Part shown: one piece after another, positions 8,075 through 17,004 of the stretch
Position numbering within the stretch: position 1 is the stretch's first letter
How the letters are laid out: each line of letters opens with the position of its first letter
Assembly: GCF_000417875.1 (NCBI RefSeq)
Contig: NW_006920873.1
Span: forward strand, 186,635 to 215,382
DNA: 28,748 bases
From: Pseudozyma flocculosa PF-1
Taxonomy: Eukaryota; Basidiomycota; Ustilaginomycetes; Ustilaginales; Ustilaginaceae
Reading direction: 5' to 3'
Translations under genes and position numbers: made by a program
The notes under the pieces: model-generated
Databases searched by the model: none
What the model saw: the letters and a program-made list of their open reading frames with translations, nothing else
What the model was told of the DNA's origin: nothing

Positions 8075-11000
8075 TCACTCGCTATCATCGCTGATGGTGA
8101 TAGCCGCGCTGACTCTCGGTCGGATCTTCTGCCTCATCGTCGTCGTCGTCGTCGTCGTCGGTGCGAGTGCGTATGCGGGTGCGGGTGGAGAGGAAAAGAG
8201 ACGTCTAGCCGTTTGCCGGAAGTCCTTTGACCCGTCTTCGTCTTCGTCTCCGGATGCGCTTTCGCTATCGGTGTTGATGAGTGGATCGAGGAGCCTGGAA
8301 GATGGTTTGTCCAGTCTCGGTGCGCGGATCGGCATCGGTTCGGAGGCGCCGTTCGGTTTCGCCAGTGCGGCCGGAGGAGGCGAGGGAGGGGGAGGTCGAG
8401 TCCGTCTTGATTTCCTCGGACTCGGACTCGGTTTCGGTTTCGACGGTTTGCCCGTCTTCTGCCCCATACCTCCTCCCTCCACCACCGCCGCCGCCGCTGA
8501 TGAGGATGAAGATAACGAAGAGGAGGAGGAGGAGGAGGAGGAGGAGGAGGAGGAGGAGGGACCGTATTCGCCTGCGCCCGTCCGTCGTTTTGAGGGTGAC
8601 GTGTCGATGCCCCAGGTGGCGGTGCGTCCTACATCGTCGTCGTCTTGATCGCTCCATGATGATGCCGCGACGGCCGGGACCGGGGTGGGGATGAAGATGG
8701 GAGGGGCAGAGGGACGCTGTGTCATGCCGATGAATTCGATCGAATCCGTACTCGTATCCCCGACCGCGGGGACATCGACCGTCGGCGTAGGTCCGAACGA
8801 CAAAGGCAAGGGCGGTGATGAGGGTGCGGGCGGGGAACGACGCGTCGAGCTTGATCCGACGGGGATGCCGCCTTCTCGACCCTGTAGCCGGTCCAGCTGT
8901 TGTAGCAATCCGATCCCCCTTGCCTGCTGCTGTTCCACCTTACCCCTCGAGGGCAACGACGACGTCGCGTCTTCCCCTCGCCGCTGCTGCAACGTGGCCT
9001 TGCCCTTGTTGGCCTTCATAAACTCTCGGATCGTCCGCTGCTGCCCCTGCCCCTGCCCCGGCACCTGCGGCTGCGACGACGGCGGCTGACCACGTCGCGA
9101 TACCCGCCCCGGCTCGGCCATCGTATCGGCACCGGCCTTCGAGCGCGCCTTCGACCGCGCCTTTGCCGCCTTTTCCCGCTCCACCGCCGCCGTCTTGCGA
9201 CGAAACTCGGCCAGAGCCGCCTGTCCGCTCCGCCCTCGTTCCAACAGGCTCTCGACGATCCAGAGCAGGAGCGGCTCGCGAGGATCCACCGGCTTCCTGG
9301 TCGGGCCCGTCTCGCCGTCGTGGTCTCTCTCATCGCCCTCTGCCTCGCTGCCTCGCTCGACGCCCTGCTCGTCGCTAGCTGGCACAGCGCCGCGTTCGCG
9401 CCCGACCGACTCGTCGATCCACTTTTCCGCCAGCTCGACCATGGGCGACACGTCGACGAGCGCGCGGCATTCGACGTGCTCGCCGAGCGCGACGTTGCGA
9501 CGTCGTCGGCTGATCGAGACGATGTCGATGTCGCCGGGCTGCCGTGGCGGTGGAGCAGCGTCGGCGCTCGAGTCGTCCCGGCTCGACAGTCTCGTCGGCG
9601 GTGATGGGCCATCGCTGCACGCACCCCTGGCGATCCTGCCCGACGACGATGGCGACGACAGGCTCGCCTTTGCGAAAAAGTCGGTGATGCGCGTCGCCTG
9701 CGGGCTCTCGTGCAGCGGCTTGCTCCTCTTTGGAGCGGGGCTGACGGGACCCAGAACCCGACTTGCCGCTGTCGTCGCCGTGGCCGTGGCTGTGGCGGTG
9801 GCCATCGCTGTTTTCGCCTTGCCGCCGCTGCCAGCGCCACCGCCGCCGCTCTCCCGGACCGCCTGGCGGACCGCCTTGCTGGCGGGACTCTCTACCAGCT
9901 CGGCCCACGGGCCATGCTTGTCGTCGCCGTCACGCTCGAGCACCTCCTGCCTCAGCTGGCGAAACACGAGGCCGCTCCAGATCGTCGAGCGGAATCGGGC
10001 CAGCACCGTGGCTGGGCTCCACTCAAAGAAGCGCTGGGCGCACCGGACCAGGCTCTCGACGTTGGGCGCCTGCCACCGCAGCACCGGCAGCTCATCGGCG
10101 CCGTCGGCAGCCGGACCTGCACCCGCACCCACTGCGGCCGGTCTCGACGACGACGACGACGAGGACGACGACGACGACGACGAGGACGAAGCTTGGCGAG
10201 ACGGAGTGGACCCAGTCGTGAGCGGCCAGACATAGTAGGCCAGCACACGGCGCAGCGTCTCGGTGCTCGCGAAATCGGTCAGGCCAGCGGCGAGCCGGGG
10301 CTGCCTCCTGCCGAGAAAGCCGCGCGAGTCGGTGCGGAGCTCGTCGCGCACCTCGCGGCACCACTCGGCCAGAAACGCCTCGAAGCGCTCGCACCGGGCC
10401 GACACGTCGAGGGAGCGGTAGCTGCGCCGGAATGCGGCGACCAGCCGGTCTCCGAAGCCGGCCTGGGCGAGGGCGAGGGCGATCTTGACGCCGCACCGCA
10501 GCAGGCCCTGCCCGTCGTAGTCGCCGCCCGCCAGCAGCGCGACGAGGATGAGGCCGTCGCGGCTGACGGAGAGCTCGGGCATGTTGTGGATGTCCCAGTC
10601 CTTGTACACAGTCACGACGTGGTCCTTGAGCGAGCCCGTGACCTTGAGCGTGTCGCTGCTGACCGCCGCTGCCTGCGACGAGCCGACTGGCTGGCCTGCG
10701 GTCGCAAAGGGGTTGTCTCCGTCGTCCGACGACAAAGAGCGGTCTGCGGTGCTCTCCTGCAGCTGCTGCGCGCGCTTGGCCCTGGCAATGGTTCCGGACA
10801 GCTTCTTTCCCCAGCTAGAGAAAGGAGGAATGGGGCGCGAGGCACGGATGTCAGTCAGGGCCACGATGACGGACCGCGAGCCCTGCCGGCTGGGCAGACG
10901 GCGGCGCGACTCACTTGCGTATCACGGTCTTTGCGCCAAAGACGAGGGCGTCTACGTCGTCGGTCATGACGGCATCGACGAGGTCCTGCTCGTTGAGCCA

Positions 11001-11390
11001 GGCGAGTTCGGCCTCTGCCTCGCCGGGGGCGACGCGGTGCTGGAAGCCAAAGGCATGGATGACGGTGATGAAGTCGCGCTCGATGGCCCTCTGCCGCCCC
11101 GCGACGTGTTTGCCGCGCTTCCAGGCGGGTCGGTTGGGTCCATCAAAGACAAAGAGGGGCAGGACGGGGAGGGAGAGGAGGCGTGCGAGGCGGAAAAAGA
11201 GGATGCGGAGGAAAGGGTTGGAGCCGCCGGTACTCTGCTGGCTGTGGAAGAGCCAGAGGGAGGCATCGATGCCGATGCGGAGGGAGCGGAGGTGGTTGCG
11301 GTTGGCCTGGAGAGCGTCGTAGGCCAGCTTCGGGAGGGGCACGTCGACGGCGGCGGGCTCGAGCTCTGCCCAGAGGCCCGGGATGCCCAT
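8075..11390 (-). CDS. YEN1: Holliday-junction resolvase of the Yen1/GEN1 (XPG/Rad2) family
   Basis: Exon 1 is 11390-10915 and exon 2 is 10814-8075, joined in phase 2 over a 100-nt intron (GTGAGT...CTAG); the product is 1071 aa. MGIPGLWAEL is the hallmark Yen1/GEN1 N-terminus. XPG-N acidic residues are Asp42 (GIDASLW) and Asp83 (VFDGP). XPG-I carries Glu124 and Glu126 (APGEAEAE) plus Asp145 and Asp147 (TDDVDAL). The helix-two-turn-helix starts at GGDYDG with Asp257 and Asp259. All metal ligands expected for the nuclease are present. An insert of about 60 residues (160-222) separates the I-region from HVVTVYKDW. From about residue 400 the protein is disordered, with Ser and Thr homopolymers, many SP/TP sites (possible CDK control, as known for Yen1), PIP-like motifs near 531-539 and 751-758, and an ITISDDSE C-terminus like a SUMO-interaction motif. 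It should cut four-way junctions in the nucleus. At 1071 aa it is longer than yeast Yen1 or human GEN1. Confidence 0.93.
8136..8161. repeat. CGT trinucleotide run encoding a Thr tract near the YEN1 C-terminus
   Basis: On the plus strand this is about eight CGT units. Read on the minus strand it gives consecutive Thr codons, followed by MRQKIRPR and the ITISDDSE end. It lies inside the YEN1 coding exon. Confidence 0.9.
8519..8560. repeat. Perfect AGG/CCT trinucleotide array (14 units) encoding poly-Ser in YEN1
   Basis: Fourteen uninterrupted AGG units on the plus strand are read as a Ser tract on the minus strand. A perfect trinucleotide array inside a coding exon keeps the frame when it expands or contracts, so the tract length is likely to vary between strains. 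Confidence 0.95.
10145..10190. repeat. GAC/GAG trinucleotide array encoding poly-Ser in YEN1
   Basis: This near-perfect CGA/GAC array is read on the minus strand as about fifteen Ser residues. It sits between the end of the conserved nuclease core block (AYYVWPLTTGS) and the next conserved segment (LPVLRWQAPN). It is therefore a length-variable linker inside the conserved half of the protein. Confidence 0.9.
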
Positions 11391-11682
11391 GCTGGCAGGG
11401 TAAGCTGAGGGATAGAGATGGAAGCAGGCAGGCAGGCAAAGAGCAGCGCGTGGACCGAGGCGAGGTCAGTGTGGTATCATGGCGGGCGACTCGGGTTGTT
11501 GTTGTTGCGTGCCCGCAGTTGCTGGACGGTAGGTGAGCGGTGCGGTGGTCAGGATGGTGGTGGTGGCAGGCCAGGCCGCGCGCACTGGAAAGTGTTGGTC
11601 TGGCGCGCCCCCATCAAAATCAACACGGCCTGCCAGAGACCAGGCCAAGCCCGCACCGCCGCACCCAAAAATGGCCAAGTGG

Positions 11683-11719
<37 letters not shown>

Positions 11720-11845
11720 CAGACAGGTCGCGGCCGACTCCCCCTTCACGACGATGATGGCAACAACCACGACGACGACGGTGTGCTCTCCATCCATTGC
11801 AAGGGCAACCGCCACCGACACGGTGGCCATCGCAGGCGGACCCAC
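11391..11845. promoter_or_regulatory. Intergenic region between MAG2/RNF10 3' end and YEN1 5' end, with AGGCTC hexamer repeat
   Basis: This 455-nt region lies between two minus-strand genes. It holds the YEN1 promoter and leader and the 3' end of the RING gene. Its centre has six perfect AGGCTC units. CCAGGCC-type low complexity and a short ACG-rich stretch (about 11765-11782) flank them. Open frames here encode only repeats. No TATA-like element is obvious. Confidence 0.5.
11683..11718. repeat. AGGCTC hexanucleotide repeat, six perfect units
   Basis: Six exact tandem AGGCTC units at 11683-11718, in the upstream region of YEN1. Perfect identity between units points to a young, slippage-prone array. 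Confidence 0.95.
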
Positions 11846-14788
11846 CTACCACGTACCCCGCCCGCCGCCGCTCGTCAGCACCAGCTTCTTCTTGTTGTTC
11901 TTCTTCCTCGACGACGTCGACGACGACCCGCCACCCGCGCTCGCCGGCGTCTGCGCACCGGATGCCGTATCGCTCGGCGCTGCATCACCGTTGCCCGTCC
12001 CCGGTCTACCGCCTGCCCACACGCCCCTCGGCGTCGAACTGCCGCTCACCGTGCCCGGCCCCGCGACCGAAGCCTTCTTCGACGAGGCCGCCTGCCGGTT
12101 CAGACCCCTACCCTCCTTGACCGCACCGTTGGGCCTCCGCCCCGACGACGTCGAGCCCAGTATAAAGTCCTCCTCGAGCTCGTGCCACGCGTCCTCGATG
12201 TCGTCGTCCCATAGCCCCGACTCGTCGTGACCACCGCGCAGCGCACGGTCAAACGCATTGCGCGCCGCCGGCGTGCCCCACACCGTCTTTTTGGCGCCGC
12301 CCCCGCCGCCGCCGCTGATAGCACTGGCACCCGCCGTGGCGCCCGAGTGCGGCGAACGATCCGACCGCGGTGGCCGTGCGCTCGCGCCCAGCGAGTCCGG
12401 AAAGTCCTCGATCTGCGACGCTCCCGGGTGAATCGGAAAGTCGCGCTCGGCGCCCCACAGAGCCGCCTCGCGGAACGATGGCGAGGTGCCCACGTGCGGG
12501 CTCGTTGACAGCCCGGCAGCGCTGACTCCGTCTTCGTGCCCGCTCGCAAAGCTGCTGCTGCCGTAGCTCCTCGACAGGCCGTCCGAGGGGAAGTTGGCCT
12601 CGCTACCAAAGCCGGCCGCATCGATCCGATGCCTCTGGGCCGAAGCGCCGCCGGCGCCGCCGCTCGACGAGCCGCCGCCGAACCGCGAGCCGGACTCGGC
12701 CTCCTCGGCCTTGGTCTTGGCACGGTCCTCGCGGCGCTGCTTGTCCCGGCGCTTGGTCCTCCTCTGCCGCAGCGCCTGCTCATACGGCCGCAGCGTGGCC
12801 TTGCTCACCAGGTCCATGTTCTCCCAGTCGATCTCGACAAAAACGACGTCGGTCGCCATGGGGATGTGGCTCAGGTAGCGGCAGCGGCGCCGCAGCTCGT
12901 CGTTCATGCTCCCCTCGTCGGCGCCCTGCACCTTGACCGACAGGTCTCGCGGCAGAGCAGCGTAGGAGCCAAAGTGCGACAGCACAATCTTGATGTCGAG
13001 CGGATGCAGAAAGATGTTTTGGCCAGATGCTGCCTGGAAGAAGAGGTAGCTCGACGAGCTCGGCGCCGGCGGGTTGACATTCTTGCGCTGGTGGTGGTGC
13101 GGCCGGGCCGAGGTGCGCTGGTCGCCCTTTGTCGACGACTGACCGTCTGACTCGGCGGAGACTGCGGCCGTGTTGGCGGCGTTGGGCGCAGGCGCGGGAG
13201 AGGCATTCTGGTAGCTGCCGCCGTACGCCTGCGATCTGATCGCCAGGAACTCCTCGGCGCCTTCGGCTGTCTCGGGCGCGCCGTCCCCGCGATCGTTGTC
13301 GTCGGTGTTGGCCTGGGAGCCAGACGTGTTGGCCTGGGAGCCAGACGTGTTGGCCTGGGAGCCAGACGCGGCCGGTTCGACGGCGACGGCGTTTCCTGCG
13401 CCCGCAGCGCCCTCAGCCTCGGCGGAGGGGCCGTCGTCGGCCGTGTGGCTGCGTTCGAGCTTCTTTCTCTGCCTGCGGCTGAGCTGTTCGTCGAGCTTCG
13501 AGATCCTGCCCGACTCGACGGCCTCGTGGTCCTTGAGATCGTTTTTAATCTGGCCAATTGTGCTGCGGACGAACGCTGTGTCGAGCTCGGTCTGCACCTT
13601 GACGATCTGCTCCTTGACTTTCCTCTCTGCGAGGCGGACAAATTCGAGGCTGACCTCGTCGGCGCCAAAGCCCTTGAGCGTCTCGAGCTCGTTTTCGAGG
13701 TGGACCAGGTCGCCAGTCAGCGACTCGATGAGCAGGTCGGGCGAGGCGAGCATAAACTTGGCAAAGCCCATGACGTCCGGCTGGAAGTGCCACGGTGCCG
13801 AGTGGAGCGGGATGAGCGGGTGGTCGAGGTTGGACGTGGGCCAGGTCGACGACTGAGGCAGGGCGAGTGTGGTTAGGTGCGGCCGTTCGATGAGCCTGAG
13901 GGCGAGCACCTCTTGCCGCGAACCGGTCGCCGCGTGTGCTGCAGCGGACGTCGAGGCTACGGCAGCATCACCGACGGCACCGCCGCCGCTCGTGGCCGAA
14001 TCCTGCGGCTGCCGACTCGAGCGCAGCGCCTCTAGCCGCTGTTGCTCCTCGTGCACCTCTGCCTGATGCTGCTGCGCCACTGCGCGGGGATCCCACCACT
14101 TGACGGCCTTGAGGTCGCGCGCGTAGACGGCGTCCCAGCAGATGGGGCAGCGGCGCCACTTGTGGCTCGGAGCGTTGCCGCCCGTCGAACCACCAGCGGC
14201 GTTGCCGTCGGCGAGGGTGAGATAATGGAGGATGCAGGGGTAGCAGAAGACGTGTCCGCACTTTGTCATGCGGGGCGCGGTCGGGGGCGATAGGCAGATG
14301 GGGCAGGCAGCGCCCTCGTGGGTGCCCGGTAAGGGCTGGTCTTGCTGGGGCAGGGCGGCTGCGCTCGCGCCCGAGAGGGCCGACGTGGTGGGGATGAGGA
14401 CCTGGAGGATGTCGGGCCAGTGTAGGTAGATGTCCGAGTCGGCAAAGTAGGCGGTGTAGTCGCCGGTGGGCTTGACGAGGAAGCGGTACTGGGCGTTGAT
14501 GTAGCGCTCCTTGTTGAAGGGGACGCCTGCGCCGGCGCGCCTTGAGCGGCGCGAGACGGGGGCGGGAGGGCGAGCGCGCGGGGGCAGGGTGAAGGAGAGG
14601 AGGTGGTTCATGCTCTGTGCGCCGCCGCGCTTGGCGGTGGCTGCCTGGGTGGCGCGGGTGTCGCCATGGTTGGTGTTGTTGCGGGGAGCTCTGTGCTGGT
14701 TTTGTTGGGCCTGGCGTGCGGGATTTGGGTTTGGCTTGTTGCTACCATTGGTGGGCATGGAGGCCATGGTATGTCCGAGTGCGCTCAT
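11846..14788 (-). CDS. MAG2: RING-finger E3 ubiquitin ligase of the Mag2/RNF10 family
   Basis: Single exon, 980 aa from the ATG at 14788; the second Met (14767, ACCATGGCC) has a stronger context and may be the real start. Upstream frame is open but lacks Met for a long way. The conserved block FNKERYINAQYRFLVKP and HWPDILQV (about 91-130) is typical of Mag2/RNF10. A C3HC4 RING follows, with Cys162, Cys165, Cys177, His179, Cys182, Cys185, Cys214 and Cys217 and a Gly/Ser insert before the last pair. The C-terminal half has the second family block (SYLFFQAASGQNIFLHPLD ... RCRYLSHIPMATDVVFVEID) and a Lys/Arg-rich helix. The rest is disordered. Yeast Mag2 and human RNF10 ubiquitinate the small-subunit protein uS3 during ribosome quality control, so this protein probably acts on 40S ribosomes in the cytosol; that is by homology. 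A perfect 21-nt repeat encodes three SGSQANT copies. Confidence 0.92.
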   Translation of the reverse strand: MSALGHTMASMPTNGSNKPNPNPARQAQQNQHRAPRNNTNHGDTRATQAATAKRGGAQSMNHLLSFTLPPRARPPAPVSRRSRRAGAGVPFNKERYINAQYRFLVKPTGDYTAYFADSDIYLHWPDILQVLIPTTSALSGASAAALPQQDQPLPGTHEGAACPICLSPPTAPRMTKCGHVFCYPCILHYLTLADGNAAGGSTGGNAPSHKWRRCPICWDAVYARDLKAVKWWDPRAVAQQHQAEVHEEQQRLEALRSSRQPQDSATSGGGAVGDAAVASTSAAAHAATGSRQEVLALRLIERPHLTTLALPQSSTWPTSNLDHPLIPLHSAPWHFQPDVMGFAKFMLASPDLLIESLTGDLVHLENELETLKGFGADEVSLEFVRLAERKVKEQIVKVQTELDTAFVRSTIGQIKNDLKDHEAVESGRISKLDEQLSRRQRKKLERSHTADDGPSAEAEGAAGAGNAVAVEPAASGSQANTSGSQANTSGSQANTDDNDRGDGAPETAEGAEEFLAIRSQAYGGSYQNASPAPAPNAANTAAVSAESDGQSSTKGDQRTSARPHHHQRKNVNPPAPSSSSYLFFQAASGQNIFLHPLDIKIVLSHFGSYAALPRDLSVKVQGADEGSMNDELRRRCRYLSHIPMATDVVFVEIDWENMDLVSKATLRPYEQALRQRRTKRRDKQRREDRAKTKAEEAESGSRFGGGSSSGGAGGASAQRHRIDAAGFGSEANFPSDGLSRSYGSSSFASGHEDGVSAAGLSTSPHVGTSPSFREAALWGAERDFPIHPGASQIEDFPDSLGASARPPRSDRSPHSGATAGASAISGGGGGGAKKTVWGTPAARNAFDRALRGGHDESGLWDDDIEDAWHELEEDFILGSTSSGRRPNGAVKEGRGLNRQAASSKKASVAGPGTVSGSSTPRGVWAGGRPGTGNGDAAPSDTASGAQTPASAGGGSSSTSSRKKNNKKKLVLTSGGGRGTW
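13305..13367. repeat. Perfect 21-bp tandem repeat, three copies, within MAG2/RNF10
   Basis: Three identical 21-nt units at 13305-13325, 13326-13346 and 13347-13367. Read on the minus strand they encode three consecutive copies of the heptapeptide SGSQANT in a disordered region. There is not one mismatch, even at third codon positions, so the expansion is recent. Confidence 0.97.
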
Positions 14789-15390
14789 GCAGAAGGACGG
14801 TAGAAGACGAGGGGACAAGGCAGGGCAGTCTAGGGGGATGAGGCGCGGGGAAGGGAGTTGTAGTCGTGCGAGTGCCAAGGAAGCGGTTGGGATGCGGGGC
14901 AGGTGCGAGTGCGTGGCGTGAGCAGATGCGATGTGCGAGACTGGCGAATGCGACGAATAGAAGATGTGTGCTGTAGCGGAGATGTGATTAAGCGGGCAGG
15001 GGTTGGCGAAGGCGAGCAGCAGCGGTGCGTCGCCACAGGCGCTCGTGGGGATGTCGAGCGGTGCGCGGACGAGTGGGAGGCGCCGAGGGGATGCGCTATT
15101 CGGCCAGGCTGTGAAGGTGGCTGCGACGGTGTTGGATTGGCGTGTGGTTGTTGTGCGGTGGCGGTGGCCGGTGCGGCGCGGTGGTGGTAGTGGTGGTGGT
15201 GGTGGCAGGGAGCGATTGCGAGAGAATCGGGGTCGAGTTGCGATGGCTCGCCACCGCGGCTGGCTGGCTGCGCTGCCAGGAGGCCCTCTGTTCGACGTCG
15301 GTCTTTTTGCCCTGCGTGGCCCTCTCTTTGGCTGGCCTCGCTGCGCCGCTGCCCCGCTGCCTGCCTCAGCTCCGAAGGGAAAATGAGGGG

Positions 15391-15396
15391 CACGTG
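15391..15396. promoter_or_regulatory. CACGTG palindrome (E-box, Pho4/Cbf1-type candidate)
   Basis: A CACGTG hexamer lies 178 nt upstream of the HAD start codon and is the only intergenic copy I noticed in the window. bHLH factors such as Pho4 and Cbf1 bind this sequence in fungi. A single hexamer in GC-rich DNA can be chance, so function is only a suggestion. Confidence 0.25.
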
Positions 15397-15477
15397 CAGC
15401 CAGCGCTGCCCAAGTGGAGGTTGCCAGGTCGGGTGGGCGGATGCGCTTTTGGCCCGACAGCCGGATGGGGCGGGGCG

Positions 15478-15516
15478 TCCTCCTCGTCCTCCTCGTCCTC
15501 CTCGTCCTCGTCCTCA
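15478..15516. repeat. CCTCGTCCT/TCCTCG pyrimidine-rich repeat in the HAD gene leader
   Basis: Tandem TCCTCG-type units form a pyrimidine-only strand apart from the G positions, ending about 58 nt before the HAD ATG. This is probably 5' UTR or core-promoter sequence. CT-rich leaders are common upstream of fungal genes. Confidence 0.8.
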
Positions 15517-15573
15517 TTCCTCGCACCACCACCATCTCGACCCCACCTTTGAATCTTCTCTCCCTCCACGACC

Positions 15574-16622
15574 ATGTCCCTGCGCAACGTGAGCGTGCTG
15601 TACCACGACGTGTTCGGCACCGTCGTCGACTGGCAGTCCTCGATCTCGGACGCCTGCCGCGCCACACTGCGCGCCCACCCGTGCCGCTCCCCCCTCGACC
15701 AGCAACAGCTGCTCGACGACTACGACTGGGACGAGTTCACGCGGCACTGGCGCAGGGGATACATGGTCACCACCCGCCAACTATCCCACACCGGCAATCC
15801 GCACGGAATCACCGTCGACCAGATCCACCTCGATACCTTGGACCGTCTCATCCACCGCCTCCCTCCGCCTCCGCCCTCGTCCTCCCGCCCTCCTTCACTC
15901 GACGCCGATCGTCTCGCCAGCCTCTCCCTCGCCCTCGCAGACGCCTGGGACGCAACGACGAGGCAGCACCTCAACCAGCGCTGGCACACCCTCACGCCCT
16001 GGCCCGACTCGGTACACGCCCTCCGCCGTCTCGCCGCCCACTTCGCCATCGGCACCCTCACCAACGGCAACCTCGCCCTCATGGTCGACATGGCTCGCAG
16101 CGCCCGTCTCCCCTGGCACTTTATCCTCACCGCAGATACCCTCGGATCATTCAAGCCGGATGACCGCATGTACACCTCCGCCCTCAGACTCATGCACCTC
16201 GACCAGACACCTCAGCGTGGCGCCCTCGTCGCCGCCCATGTGCGCCAGTACACCCTGCCCCTGCCCCAGCTCGATGGCCTACTCGCAGCGACCTGACCAC
16301 GCGTCTCCTTCTCCCTTCCATCCCGACGATTCGATCCAACCCATCTCGACCACAGCTCTTCGACCTGGAAGCAGCAAAGCGAAACAGGATGACAACCATC
16401 TTTGTCTCGGGCCGACCCACCGAAGACTCGCTACCGCACGACGGCACCGTGCCAGATTACATCGACGTCGGTAGCTCCTGTGCCCGCGCATCCAGCCCCC
16501 GCTCCCCCGCCCGCCAGCTGACAAAACACCTCGCCCTAACCCTCGCCCTCGTTCCGTTGCAGATCGTCGTACGAGATCTCGACGAATTGGCACGCCTTGC
16601 ACAGGACACCCTGGCCCCGTAG
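15574..16622 (+). CDS. HAD-superfamily hydrolase, 2-haloacid dehalogenase (type II)-like
   Basis: Exons 15574-16239, 16356-16466 and 16563-16622 give 278 aa. Motif I is HDVFGT with nucleophile Asp12 (the D-x-F-G-T of haloacid dehalogenases). Motif II is Thr163-Asn164 in TLTNGN, motif III Lys194 in SFKPDDRMY, and motif IV the AAH-LFDLEAAK block across intron 1, followed by TIFVSGRPTEDS and a final DLDELARL helix. Type II enzymes replace halide on 2-haloacids by water; many fungal homologues have unknown phosphate or halide substrates. The Pro/Ser-rich loop near residues 96-108 is an insert and makes the protein longer than the usual 225-240 aa. Intron 2 is modelled with donor GTCGGT at 16467. 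The better-looking GTAGCT at 16471 would shift the frame and lose the family's C-terminus unless a later AG is used, so the last junction is uncertain by a few codons. Confidence 0.85.
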
Positions 16623-17004
16623 GGTCGCGCCAGAATGAATTAGGATCCCTTTCGAGCGATATGGTTCCACATGGTGGAGACGGGCGAGGGATGCGGATAG
16701 GGGTACAGGGGGATGCGTGCCGGGAAGGGAACAGCGAGAATTTCAAGGGGAAGATGCTTCTATGCTATGTCAGTGGTCGAATGGTTGTCTGTCTGTGCGG
16801 GGGCTATGTCGTTGGTCGCTTTCTGGAGGCGAGATCGGCTAGAGGCGCCGGATCCTCTTCGGCCGACTGCCTATAATAATGGTGGTGATGCTTTGAGTCG
16901 GTGCGATTCTGCGTGCCCTGCAATTCTCTTCTTCCCTCGACTCCAACGATCTTCGAACGGCGACCGACGACGCCTCTTGCCGGCCCGGCCCGGCCCGGCC
17001 CGCG
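16623..17004. other. Convergent 3' intergenic region (HAD gene / protein kinase)
   Basis: This 382-nt stretch holds the two 3' ends. It is more mixed in composition than other spacers and has an AT-richer spot, CCTATAATAATGG, at about 16870-16882 that could belong to a polyadenylation signal. A GGCCC pentamer repeat (about 16981-17001) abuts the kinase stop codon. I see no gene. Confidence 0.55.
16981..17001. repeat. GGCCC pentanucleotide repeat next to the kinase stop
   Basis: About four tandem CGGCC units lie immediately downstream (minus-strand sense) of the kinase TAG at 17005-17007. Confidence 0.85.

Larger units (their letters stand above)
14789..15573. promoter_or_regulatory. Divergent promoter region between MAG2/RNF10 (-) and the HAD gene (+)
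   Basis: This 785-nt region must contain both promoters. It is low in recognisable elements. It holds GGTGGT repeats (about 15180-15207), CTGGCTGG/GCCTGCC low complexity (about 15255-15365), one CACGTG box and a CCTCGTCCT repeat just before the HAD start. Open frames on both strands run through it but have no domain and no consistent family likeness. Confidence 0.5.

Noticed and set aside
14789..15667. N-terminal extension of MAG2/RNF10 into the upstream open frame
   Set aside because: The frame stays open upstream but is Pro/Arg/Ser-rich and has no Met for a long way. The family-like part begins after the Met at 14788 or 14767, and the extension would run into the divergent HAD gene's leader.
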